Assembly (NCBI RefSeq): GCF_008042075.1
Contig: NZ_RDBN01000049.1
Location: forward strand, 32,277 to 96,276
DNA: 64,000 bases
Direction: 5' to 3'
DNA from: Streptomyces sp. UW30
GTDB taxonomy: Bacteria; Actinomycetota; Actinomycetes; Streptomycetales; Streptomycetaceae
The notes beneath the pieces were generated by a model. That model made no database searches, was not told where the DNA came from, and worked only from the letters and a program-made list of their open reading frames with translations. This document shows, piece after piece, positions 35,689 to 44,178 of the stretch. The position numbers and the translations under genes were made by a program. The stretch's first letter is position 1, and each line of letters begins with the position of its first letter.

Positions 35689-35736
35689 AGCGATCGCTAC
35701 GTATTGCGTGTAAGCTTTTTCCATAGCCATCGCTAC
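35689..35736. promoter_or_regulatory. TetR operator pair
   Basis: AGCGATCGCTAC (35689-35700, containing a perfect 10-bp palindrome) and AGCCATCGCTAC (35725-35736) are repeated 36 bases apart between the two divergent start codons. Confidence 0.6.
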
Positions 35737-35749
35737 AGATTGGAAGGTC

Positions 35750-36517
35750 ATGCGTTCACTCACGGGCAAGACGGCTCTGGTGACCGGCGGCAGCCGCGGC
35801 ATCGGGCGGGCCACCGCCGAACGGCTCGGCAGGGAGGGCGCCCTCGTGGCCGTGCACTACGGACGCAACACCGCTGCCGCCGAAGAGGCGGTGGGGGCGA
35901 TCCGGGCCGCGGGCGGCACGGGGTTCGCCGTACGGGCCGAGCTGGGCGCGGGTGGTGACGTGGAGGCCCTGTGGGCCGAGTTCGACCGCCAGGTCCTCGA
36001 GCACGGCGACCACGCCGGTCTCGACATCCTGGTGAACAACGCCGGCATCACGCCCCGCGGCCACATCGAGGAGACCACACCCGAGGCCTTCGACGAGGTG
36101 TTCGCCGTCAACGTGCGGGCCCCGTTCTTTCTGGTGCAGCAGGGGCTCAAGCGGCTGCGGGACGGCGGCCGCATCATCAACCTCTCGTCGGGGGCGACCC
36201 GCATCGCGCTGACCGACATCATCGCGTACGGCATGACCAAGGGCGCCATCGACACCTTCAGCCTCACGCTCGCCAAGGCCCTCGGAAACCGCGGCATCAC
36301 CGTCAACTCGGTCGCGCCCGGCATCATCGACACCGACATGAACGCGTCCTGGCTCCGGGGCAACGAAGCCGCCGAACAGTCCGCCGGGGAGCTCTCGGCA
36401 CTCGGCCGCGTGGGCCGCCCCGACGATGTGGCCGACGTCGTGGCCTTCCTGGCCTCGGACGACGCCCGTTGGGTGACGGGGCAGGTCATCGACGCCACCG
36501 GGGGCTCGCAGCTCTGA
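35750..36517 (+). CDS. Short-chain dehydrogenase/reductase
   Basis: A 255-residue classical SDR: TGGSRGIG cofactor loop, NNAG, NLSSGATR with YGMTK, VNSVAPGIIDTDM, and a DATGG end. It resembles 3-oxoacyl-ACP reductase/glucose dehydrogenase-like SDRs; the substrate is unknown. GGAAGG precedes ATG 35750. Under the divergent TetR. It could add a redox step to the cyclitol cluster, but a perfect terminator separates it from that operon. Confidence 0.9.
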   Translation: MRSLTGKTALVTGGSRGIGRATAERLGREGALVAVHYGRNTAAAEEAVGAIRAAGGTGFAVRAELGAGGDVEALWAEFDRQVLEHGDHAGLDILVNNAGITPRGHIEETTPEAFDEVFAVNVRAPFFLVQQGLKRLRDGGRIINLSSGATRIALTDIIAYGMTKGAIDTFSLTLAKALGNRGITVNSVAPGIIDTDMNASWLRGNEAAEQSAGELSALGRVGRPDDVADVVAFLASDDARWVTGQVIDATGGSQL

Positions 36518-36617
36518 TCTGATCTGAACCACGGCTCGCGCCATGGGCCTGCGCCACGCAAGGGTGTCAACGGGGACACCGCATCATCACGCACGACACT
36601 CTGCAGCTGGAGACCCC

Positions 36618-36980
36618 ATGCATGTCGTCATCGCCTGGTGGGACGGAACTCGCTCCGCCGGAACCCCACACGCGGACAGCAAGGAATCCGCAGGCCGACC
36701 GGAAACCTCCGGCATCGGCCCCGATTCCTCCTCCGCCGGCGAGTTCCCAGGCCTGAGAACGAGCCGCTGGCTCACCGATCCGACCGCCGACCGGCAGGGC
36801 CTGGCCCTGCTGTGGGACAGCGCGGCCTCCGCCGCACGGTCCCTGCCGGCGCTCGCGGCGAAGACGTTCGGCTGCGCGCCGTCCGATCGCTGGGCCTTCG
36901 AGCTGGACGAAGCACTCCAGCCGAAGCCGGGCGGTCCCCTCGGGCTCCCGCAGGAGCTCAGCCTCCTGCTCCACGCCTGA
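36618..36980 (+). CDS. Small hypothetical protein, possible ABM-type fold
   Basis: A 120-residue protein starting MHVVIAWWDGTRS after CTGGAGACCCC. DRQGLALLWDSAASAARSLPA resembles the strand/helix part of small dimeric alpha-beta barrel (YdhR/ABM-like) proteins, but the match is weak. The middle is Ser/Gly-rich. A terminator follows at 36993. Confidence 0.5.
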   Translation: MHVVIAWWDGTRSAGTPHADSKESAGRPETSGIGPDSSSAGEFPGLRTSRWLTDPTADRQGLALLWDSAASAARSLPALAAKTFGCAPSDRWAFELDEALQPKPGGPLGLPQELSLLLHA

Positions 36981-36992
36981 AACGCCGTACTC

Positions 36993-37026
36993 CGCGCCCC
37001 CGGTTCACCCCCGCATCGGGGGCGCG
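36993..37026 (+). terminator. Terminator after the small hypothetical gene
   Basis: CGCGCCCCCG (36993-37002) pairs perfectly with CGGGGGCGCG (37017-37026). Confidence 0.75.
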
Positions 37027-37077
37027 GTCGCAGGTGTCAACGGCCGTACGGTGCAGGTAAGTCACTGCAGCCAGTCA

Positions 37078-37097
37078 TGAACATGCTGTTAGGCTCC
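37078..37097 (+). promoter_or_regulatory. Promoter of FG-GAP gene 2
   Basis: TGAACATGCTGTTAGGCTCC matches the block at 2488-2506 upstream of the paralogue. The -10 is TAGGCT (37090-37095). The leader to the GTG is about 100 bases, longer than in paralogue 1. Confidence 0.5.
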
Positions 37098-37195
37098 CGT
37101 CACGCGCGTGGGGGGAGCGGCCGGGGGGCCGGGGGAATTGCCAGGGCGTTGCCGTGTGTCCCGCCATGCCTTCTTCTTGCCTTTCAGGAGGAACG

Positions 37196-40100
37196 GTGGC
37201 CCGACTCGGCCGACCCGGACACAGACACAGACCGGCTCTTGGTTCACGCTCAGCACGTACCGCGGCCGTCCTGGCGACGGCGCTGACTCTCAGCCTTCCG
37301 CTCGCCGGCGTCCCGTCCTCGGCGGCAGCTGCGCCGCAGTCGGCCGCCGCGGCAGGAGAGTTCGTACTGCCCGCCGCCCCGCGTGCCGTCCCCAGGGCCA
37401 CGCAGATCCTCAACGCGGGGACCAGCGGCTTCCTTTGGGCCCAGGAGGGCGACGACCGGCTCCTGTGGACGGACTACGCCACCGGCACCACGACCGCACT
37501 GGAGCAGCGGCTGGACGTCCCGGTGCAGTACGACATCGACAGCGGCTACTTCCGTGAGGCCGCGTCCTTCCAACCCGGCTACTACGGGGACGGTTCCGAC
37601 ACCGTGGCCCTCTACTCGGAGGAGGACTCGCAGGTCACCCTCCTCCAGGGCGCGGGCACCTCGGGCGGCACCACCGTGGTGCCGGTGCCCGAGTACCACG
37701 CCTACCGGGGCACCTTCGGCAACACGGTCCTCACCAGCACCAGCGGCTTCAACGGGAACCCGAACGCCTACCAGCTGTGGCGCGTCGAGGACGGGGGCGG
37801 GGCCGGGCAGACGCCCGTGACCGGGCTGCCGGACGGTGCGGGCAACATCGTCGTCGAGGACGGTGACGCCCGGTCCGTCATCCTGCGCTACGACACCGAC
37901 GACGACAGCTGGGGCCACTGGGGCATCGTCGACCTCGCCACCGGCGAGTTCAGCGCACTGCCCGACCGGATCAACCCGGAGGACGGCTGGGAGGTGACCG
38001 GCTTCCGGCTGGGCGCCGACTCGGTGCTGCGGCTGCGCAGCGGGCGCGGCAAGGCGGACCTGTACGACCGCGACGACCTGTCCGCCTCGCCCCGTACCTT
38101 CGACACGGGCGCCCTGACCTACCAGGCTGCGTACGGGATCGTCGGTGACAAGCTGCTCGGCCTCGAACCGGTGGCGCCCGGTGACAACAGGTACCGGGGC
38201 CAGCCGCTGTGGGCGCTCACGTCCGACGGCACGGACACCGACCTGACCAAGGTCATGGACCCGGCCGCCCATGGGATCGTCCAGGCGCCGGACGGCTCCG
38301 TCCTCGTGGCGGGCGCCGAGCAGTACGTCGAGCGGGGCGACCTCGACTGGGGCATGTACCGGATCGCCCGTACCGCCGACGGCTCGGTCACCCGCAGCCG
38401 CCTGGCCGCCGTGCAGCCGATGCCCGCGCAGATCAACGGCCTCTCGCTCGGCAACGGCATCCTCACCACGGCCGACAACAGCACGCTGTACGAGCCCGGC
38501 ACGATCATCGGCGCCTATCGCAGCACCTGGCTCACCACGAGCGGCACCCCGGGCGTCACCAAGACCACCGTGGACGGACTGGTCAGCGGGCGGGACGGCG
38601 ACTGCACCGCCGGCGCCACCCGCTGCATCCGGATGTTCGCCGACGGCACCGGCCACCACGGCCGCCGCGACGCCACCGAGTCCGGCCTGACCATGCTGCG
38701 CGCCAACGGCGCCACCACCTGGGGCCCCACCCTCGACACGGGCGACGACAGCCCGCAGCTCAAAGACCTCTCCGGACGGTACGCGGTCGTCGACGGCGCC
38801 TCCTCCGGCGATCAGTACATCGGCGAGTTCCCCGACGGTTCGGCGGGCAAGGTCATGCAGGAGCGCGACCGCGTCGCCGCGGCCGTCTGGGGCAACACCC
38901 TGTGGAGCGGCGCGGCCACGGGAGGCAAGGTCACGGCCACCCGGCTTCCGTCCGGCACCGCCGTGGAGTCCTTCACCACCCGCAACGGCTGCACTCCGTC
39001 CGACCTCCAGGCCGTGGGCCGCTGGGTGTACTGGACCTGTGAGGACGCCTGGGGCGACGTCCAGGGCTCGGGCGTCTACGACCGTGTGGCCAAGCGCACC
39101 GCCACCGCCCCGGCCGGCAGGGTCCTGCTCGGCGACGGCTACCTCGTCGAGCGCGTCGGCGGCATCCAGTCGGGCAGCGGGCTGATCCTCATCGATCTGC
39201 ACAACGGACTGCCGGCCAGCGGAAATCACACGGACCTGCCGAGCCGCAAGCTCGCCGGCTGGACCGACCTCGGCCGGGACAACCTCGGGGTGGGCACCAC
39301 CTGGACCGTGGACCGCTTCGGCGGCGGCGTCGCCTACGCCGACCGCGAGCAGCGCGTCCACCTGCTGCCGACCGGCGTTCCGGCATCCGCGCTGTCGGCC
39401 ATCGACTCCACGGTCACGTCCGGGGCCGCGAGCTGGTCCGGCACCTGGTGGCTGTCGAAGCCCGCCGCCTCCTGGAAGGCGACCGTCCGCCACAAGGCGT
39501 CCGACGTCAGCGTGCGTACCGTGTCCGGCTCCGCCGCCCGCGGTCTGCTCAAGGCCGCCTGGGACGGAAAGGACTCCGCGGGCCGCCTCGTCGCCAACGG
39601 TGCCTACACCTGGACGCTCACCGCCCAGCCCGCCGACGGCCAGGGCGCCGCCCTCACCCTCTCCGGCACCACCACGGTGACGGCCGGAGCGGCGGCACCG
39701 CGCGACTACGCGGGCAACGACGGCGTCGGCGACGTCCTCACCCTCAACTCCTCCGGCACCCTCACCATCCAGCGCGGCACCGGCACGGGCACGCTGGGCA
39801 GCAAGGTCTCCGGCGCAGGCTGGCCGACCACCTCGAGGTTCGTGCCGTTCGGCGACCTCAGCGGCGACCGGTGCAACGACGTCCTGGTCCGGCTGAGCAG
39901 CGGCGCCCTGCGCGCCTACCGCCCGGGTTGCGGCAAGGCGGCGACGCCCTCGACGCCGTACACCTCACTCGGTACCTCGGGCTGGGGCCAGTACGACGTG
40001 CTGACCTCGCCGGGGGATGTGAGCGGTGACGGCCGCCCGGACCTGATCGCCCGCAACGCCTCGACCGGCACGGTCTACCTGTACAAGGGCACCGGCACGG

Positions 40101-40465
40101 GCACGCTGTCGGCGCGCGTGAAGCTGTACGACAACTGGAAGACGTACAAGAAGGTCGTGGGTGCCGGTGACCTGAACGGCGACGGCATCGGCGACCTCCT
40201 GGCCCAGGACACGTCGAACAACCTGTACCGGTACGACGGCACCGGCAGGGGCACATTCAAGGCCCGCGTGAAGGTGTTCTCGAACTGGGGCGCTTCCTAC
40301 AACGCGGTCGTCGGAGTGGGAGACATCACCGGCGACGGCAAGGCGGACCTCGTCTCGCGCGACACCAGCGGCAACCTGTACCGCAACAGTGGTGACGGTA
40401 AGGGGTCGTTCGGCGGTCGTACGAGGATCGCGACGGGCTGGCAGGGGTACAAGGCCGTCGTATAG
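37196..40465 (+). CDS. Secreted beta-propeller protein with FlgD-like Ig and FG-GAP/VCBS repeats (paralogue 2)
   Basis: GTG start at 37196 after AGGAGGAAC; 1089-residue precursor. The signal (AVLATALTLSLPLAGVPSSAAAA) is followed by a propeller region of about 800 residues, the FlgD-like Ig unit (WDGKDSAGRLVANGAYTWTL) and FG-GAP repeats (GDLSGDRCNDVLV, GDVSGDGRPDLIA, GDLNGDGIGDLLA, GDITGDGKADLVS). The last 200 residues are nearly those of the gene at 2555-5617; the propeller halves have diverged more. Probably a cell-surface or secreted calcium-binding adhesin-like protein. Confidence 0.87.
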   Translation: MARLGRPGHRHRPALGSRSARTAAVLATALTLSLPLAGVPSSAAAAPQSAAAAGEFVLPAAPRAVPRATQILNAGTSGFLWAQEGDDRLLWTDYATGTTTALEQRLDVPVQYDIDSGYFREAASFQPGYYGDGSDTVALYSEEDSQVTLLQGAGTSGGTTVVPVPEYHAYRGTFGNTVLTSTSGFNGNPNAYQLWRVEDGGGAGQTPVTGLPDGAGNIVVEDGDARSVILRYDTDDDSWGHWGIVDLATGEFSALPDRINPEDGWEVTGFRLGADSVLRLRSGRGKADLYDRDDLSASPRTFDTGALTYQAAYGIVGDKLLGLEPVAPGDNRYRGQPLWALTSDGTDTDLTKVMDPAAHGIVQAPDGSVLVAGAEQYVERGDLDWGMYRIARTADGSVTRSRLAAVQPMPAQINGLSLGNGILTTADNSTLYEPGTIIGAYRSTWLTTSGTPGVTKTTVDGLVSGRDGDCTAGATRCIRMFADGTGHHGRRDATESGLTMLRANGATTWGPTLDTGDDSPQLKDLSGRYAVVDGASSGDQYIGEFPDGSAGKVMQERDRVAAAVWGNTLWSGAATGGKVTATRLPSGTAVESFTTRNGCTPSDLQAVGRWVYWTCEDAWGDVQGSGVYDRVAKRTATAPAGRVLLGDGYLVERVGGIQSGSGLILIDLHNGLPASGNHTDLPSRKLAGWTDLGRDNLGVGTTWTVDRFGGGVAYADREQRVHLLPTGVPASALSAIDSTVTSGAASWSGTWWLSKPAASWKATVRHKASDVSVRTVSGSAARGLLKAAWDGKDSAGRLVANGAYTWTLTAQPADGQGAALTLSGTTTVTAGAAAPRDYAGNDGVGDVLTLNSSGTLTIQRGTGTGTLGSKVSGAGWPTTSRFVPFGDLSGDRCNDVLVRLSSGALRAYRPGCGKAATPSTPYTSLGTSGWGQYDVLTSPGDVSGDGRPDLIARNASTGTVYLYKGTGTGTLSARVKLYDNWKTYKKVVGAGDLNGDGIGDLLAQDTSNNLYRYDGTGRGTFKARVKVFSNWGASYNAVVGVGDITGDGKADLVSRDTSGNLYRNSGDGKGSFGGRTRIATGWQGYKAVV

Positions 40466-40478
40466 GGGGTATCGACCT

Positions 40479-40518
40479 CGGGGCGCCCGCTGCCGAGCCC
40501 ATCGGCTCGGGCGCCCCG
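40479..40518 (+). terminator. Terminator after FG-GAP gene 2
   Basis: CGGGGCGCCCG (40479-40489) pairs perfectly with CGGGCGCCCCG (40508-40518). Confidence 0.8.
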
Positions 40519-40570
40519 TGGGGGCGTGAACCCCGCCGCTGCACCCCCCGCCCGGTGCGAAGATAATAAA

Positions 40571-43414
40571 GTGGGCGAAAATACCGAAAACGCTCCGCTG
40601 CGATCGGCGGTGCGGCAGACGGTGACAGCCGCCGACGCCCTGATCGGCATGGTGTACCTGTGCGACGGGCCCGGTGGCAGTCTTCGCCTGCAACCCGCGC
40701 TGACCAGCGCAATGCCGGAAGGCCTCCGCCTCAGCCAGGAGCAGGTCGGGGCCGAGACCGGGGCGGCAGCCGCCCGGGCGATCCAAGAGCGCGCGGTGGT
40801 GTGGCTGCCGGCCTCCCCCGGCCGGACCCCCGCCCCGCACACCGGCGTGGTGGGCGTTCCGCTGTCCCACGAGGGGGGCACCCTCGGGGCACTGTCGGTC
40901 GTGACCAGGCGGCCCGGGCCGCCCACCGCCGCCGAGCGCGACCTTCTCGACGTGGCCGCACGGTGGATCGCCGACCTGCTGGGTGCCGGCTCCGCGGACC
41001 GGCACACCGGGTCGGACTTCCGGGCGGCACGGGAGGCCGTGCCGGTCGGCGCGTGGGACTGGAACATCCGCACCGGCGACATCATCTGGGACGACGAGAT
41101 GGCGCTCGTGCTCGGCCTGCCCCCGGACTACTTCGACGGACGGATCGAGACCTGGCGCGCACTGGTCCATCCCGAGGATCTGCCGGCCGTGGTGACCAAG
41201 GCGGAGCAGTCCCTGCGCAAGGGCGGGGAGTACAGCGTCAGGCACCGGGTGCTCCGCCCCGACGGCACCGTCGGGTGGGTGGAGGCCAGGGGGCGGATCA
41301 CCGAGGGTGACGACGGGCTTCCGGCCCGTATGGTGGGCCGTCTGTGGGAGACCACCGAGACCCGGGCAGCCATGGACTCGGTCGGCCGTGCCTTGCAGCA
41401 CATGAGCGACGGTTTCCTCGCCGTCGACTCCGACGGGCGGGTCATGTACGTCAACGAGCGGGCCCAGATGCTGCTCGGTCCCTCGGACGATCTCATCGGC
41501 CGAGTGCTGTGGGAACTGTCGGCGGTCGCCGTGCCCGCCCTCGCATCACGGTGTCGCAGTGCCATGGCGGACCGCGTCGCCACCGGTCTCGACGTGACGT
41601 CGCCGACGGACCGGCGCTCCTACCACCTGCGGATCATCCCGGTGCCCGACGGGCTGACGGTCTATCTGACCGATGTCACCGACAAGCGGGAGACGCAGGC
41701 CAGACGGGCCGCCGAGGAGCGCGCGGCCGCCGAGCGCACCACCCGTATCGGGGGCCTGACCAGGGCACTCGCCGAGGCGCTCACCGTGCAGGACGTGATC
41801 AACGCCGTGGCGGAGCGGATGCTGCCGCTCGTCGGGGCTTCGGGGCTGATCGTGCAGGCCTCCGGTCCCGGCGCCGCCCCGACGATCCAATCCGTCGGCT
41901 ACCCCCGCTCGTACATCGACCGGCTCCCGGACCGGCCCGAGAACAACCCTTTCGACCAGGCACTTCGCGACGGTGTGCCGCGGTTCATCGGCTCCCCACA
42001 GGAACTGGAGACCCGATATCCCGGGCTCGCCGACTTCGCGTCCCTCGGCGGAAAACACTCCTGGGCCTTCCTCCCGCTGATGGTCTCCGGGCACGTGGTG
42101 GGCGGCTGCGTCATCTCCTTCGACACGCCGCGCCACCTCGAGGACACCGAGCGCGGACTGCTGATCGCGCTGAGCGGGCTGATCGCGCAGACGCTGGAGC
42201 GGGCCCGGCTGTACGACGCCGAGCATCACCGCGCACAGGAGTTGCAGCGCGGTCTGCTGCCGCGCGTACTGCCGTTGCTGCCCGCCGTCACCACCGCCGC
42301 CCGTTACCTCCCGGCCAGCGAGGGCATGCTGGGCGGCGACTGGTACGACGTCATCCCGCTGTCCGGCGACCGGGTCGCGCTGGTGATCGGCGACGTCATG
42401 GGCCACGGCCTGTCCGAGGCGGCGACCATGGGGCGGCTGCGCACCGCCGTACACACCCTCGCCGGCCTCGAACTGCCCCCCGACGAATTGTTCGCGCACC
42501 TCAACGACCTGGTCAGTGATCTCGGCGATGACTTCTACGCCACCTGTCTGTACGCCGTGTACGACCCGGCCACCGGCAACTGCACCGTCTCCAGCGCCGG
42601 GCACCCGCCGCCGGCCGTGGTCAGCCCCGACGGCACGGTCCGCCTCCTCGACGTGACGGCCGACCCACCCCTCGGCGCGGCCGACCCGCCCTTCGAGACG
42701 ACCCAGCTGGTGCTGCCCGAGGGGAGCCTCCTGGTCCTCTACACCGACGGGTTCATCGAGTCCGCCCGCCGCGACATCGACACCGGCATCGTGCAACTGG
42801 CCACCGCCCTCGCCACGGTGGCGGACGCCGCGCCCCCTGCCCGTGCGACCGGACCGTGGGCGCCGTCCCATGTCAAGGAGCGGACGGACGAGGCCGGCCG
42901 CCTGGACCGACTGTGCGCCTCGCTCACCGCGGCCCTGCTGCCGGAGGGCGAGCAGACCGGCGACGACGCGGCCGTGCTCGTCGCCCGGGTGCACGCTCTG
43001 CGCCCCGAGGACATAGCTGTCTGGACGCTCCCGGACAGCCCGGTCGCGGCCGGTCAGGCCCGCTCCCACATCCGCAGCCGACTCGCCGAATGGCAGCTCG
43101 ACGAGCTGGTGATGACGACGGAACTGCTCGCCAGCGAGCTGGTGGGCAACGTCGTGCGCCACGCCAGGGGACCTCTTCAACTGCGCCTCGTTCGCAGCCG
43201 CACCCTCATCTGCGAGGTCTCCGACGGAAGCCTCACGACCCCCCGCGTCCGCCGTGCCCTGGACACCGACGAAGGCGGGCGCGGACTGCAGCTGGTCGCC
43301 GCGCTCAGCCAGCGCTGGGGTGTCCGCTACACGCTCGACGGCAAGTGCATCTGGACCGAGCAGCCGCTGCCCGCCGCCCCGCCCGCACCCACCACGGGCC
43401 TGGCACAGACCTAG
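40571..43414 (+). CDS. PAS/GAF-SpoIIE phosphatase with C-terminal HATPase kinase domain
   Basis: A 947-residue cytoplasmic regulator. Order: N-terminal GAF-like region (about 10-150), PAS with GAWDWNIRTGDIIWDDE (about 160-265), second PAS (about 275-380), GAF (about 405-555), PP2C-type SpoIIE domain with GGDWYDVIPLSGDRVALVIG and DVMGHGLSEAATMG (about 565-770), and an HATPase_c anti-sigma-kinase-like domain with ELLASELVGNVVRHA and EGGRGLQLV (about 815-940). Such proteins dephosphorylate anti-anti-sigma factors and may also phosphorylate or bind sigma partners. GTG at 40571 follows the AT-rich AAGATAATAAA; the longer frame to 40526 is possible. Confidence 0.9.
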   Translation: MGENTENAPLRSAVRQTVTAADALIGMVYLCDGPGGSLRLQPALTSAMPEGLRLSQEQVGAETGAAAARAIQERAVVWLPASPGRTPAPHTGVVGVPLSHEGGTLGALSVVTRRPGPPTAAERDLLDVAARWIADLLGAGSADRHTGSDFRAAREAVPVGAWDWNIRTGDIIWDDEMALVLGLPPDYFDGRIETWRALVHPEDLPAVVTKAEQSLRKGGEYSVRHRVLRPDGTVGWVEARGRITEGDDGLPARMVGRLWETTETRAAMDSVGRALQHMSDGFLAVDSDGRVMYVNERAQMLLGPSDDLIGRVLWELSAVAVPALASRCRSAMADRVATGLDVTSPTDRRSYHLRIIPVPDGLTVYLTDVTDKRETQARRAAEERAAAERTTRIGGLTRALAEALTVQDVINAVAERMLPLVGASGLIVQASGPGAAPTIQSVGYPRSYIDRLPDRPENNPFDQALRDGVPRFIGSPQELETRYPGLADFASLGGKHSWAFLPLMVSGHVVGGCVISFDTPRHLEDTERGLLIALSGLIAQTLERARLYDAEHHRAQELQRGLLPRVLPLLPAVTTAARYLPASEGMLGGDWYDVIPLSGDRVALVIGDVMGHGLSEAATMGRLRTAVHTLAGLELPPDELFAHLNDLVSDLGDDFYATCLYAVYDPATGNCTVSSAGHPPPAVVSPDGTVRLLDVTADPPLGAADPPFETTQLVLPEGSLLVLYTDGFIESARRDIDTGIVQLATALATVADAAPPARATGPWAPSHVKERTDEAGRLDRLCASLTAALLPEGEQTGDDAAVLVARVHALRPEDIAVWTLPDSPVAAGQARSHIRSRLAEWQLDELVMTTELLASELVGNVVRHARGPLQLRLVRSRTLICEVSDGSLTTPRVRRALDTDEGGRGLQLVAALSQRWGVRYTLDGKCIWTEQPLPAAPPAPTTGLAQT

Positions 43415-43425
43415 GGGTGGGCCCG

Positions 43426-44178
43426 TCAGGGGCAGTCGTACGTGAAGTGAGCGGTGACCCCGCGCGGGGTCGGGGAGAGGATGCGCAGCTCGGCCTGTGC
43501 CGAGCGGTGGCCCTCGCCCTGGAACGTCCACAGCAGGTGAAGACGCGCCTGTCGCTGGCCCCGGACCACCACTTCACTCAGAACGCCCGAGGTGGTGCCG
43601 TCGCTTCGGATCCAGCGGTAGGAGATTCTGCCCGGACGGCCGTTCGTCGTGACGAGGCCGACGATGTCCGCGGTGCCGTCGCACCCCAGAACCGTCGGCC
43701 GGGCGGTGACCGCCACCGCGCTCACCGCGGCGGACGGACCGAGGCGCTGCCAGGCAAGGAACGCGAGGACACAGAGCAGCACCAGCGCGGGCAGGGCGTG
43801 TCTGCGCAGGTGTCTGCGCGGGGGCGTGCGAGGCGGCGGCACGGCGGGCAGAGTGCGGTGGGTGCGGTGCGCGACGTCGGCGGTCACACCCGGGCCGAAA
43901 CGCAGCACGGTGCCTTCGACGCGGTCGGGCAGCGTCGGCCCCGTCTCCGCCGAGGGCTCTTCGATGAGGGTGTCGCCCGACGCAGGTCTCTGGATCCAGT
44001 GGCTGGCCAGCACGGTGGCGCTGTACTCGGCGTCGGCGGGGCCGGGTTCGCCGCTCGGGGGGCGGTCGTCGGTGGGGCCGAGGTGGAGAGTGGAGGCGTG
44101 CTCGTCCGCGGGTACCAGCACCTCGGTCGGCTCGTGGTCTTCGGCGGGCGCGGGAGTTCGGCCGTTCTGAGCGGTCAT
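43426..44178 (-). CDS. Single-pass membrane protein coupled to a Ser/Thr kinase gene
   Basis: A 250-residue protein. A Glu/Pro-rich cytoplasmic part of about 120 residues (LIEEPSAETG, RVEGTVLRFGPG) is followed by one transmembrane helix (LPALVLLCVLAFLAWQRLG) and an Ig-like extracytoplasmic domain with two cysteines (VLGCDGTADIVG, FTYDCP). Its start overlaps the kinase stop by ATGA. The outer domain resembles the kinase's own outer domain, suggesting a paired sensor. It ends 11 bases from the convergent SpoIIE gene. Confidence 0.75.
   Translation of the reverse strand: MTAQNGRTPAPAEDHEPTEVLVPADEHASTLHLGPTDDRPPSGEPGPADAEYSATVLASHWIQRPASGDTLIEEPSAETGPTLPDRVEGTVLRFGPGVTADVAHRTHRTLPAVPPPRTPPRRHLRRHALPALVLLCVLAFLAWQRLGPSAAVSAVAVTARPTVLGCDGTADIVGLVTTNGRPGRISYRWIRSDGTTSGVLSEVVVRGQRQARLHLLWTFQGEGHRSAQAELRILSPTPRGVTAHFTYDCP

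Noticed and set aside
37250-39493. 747-residue minus-strand open frame opposite FG-GAP gene 2
   Set aside because: Shadow frame of a G/C-biased gene; no start signal and no motif.
41546-43531. 661-residue minus-strand open frame opposite the SpoIIE gene
   Set aside because: The sense frame carries all PAS, GAF, SpoIIE and HATPase motifs.
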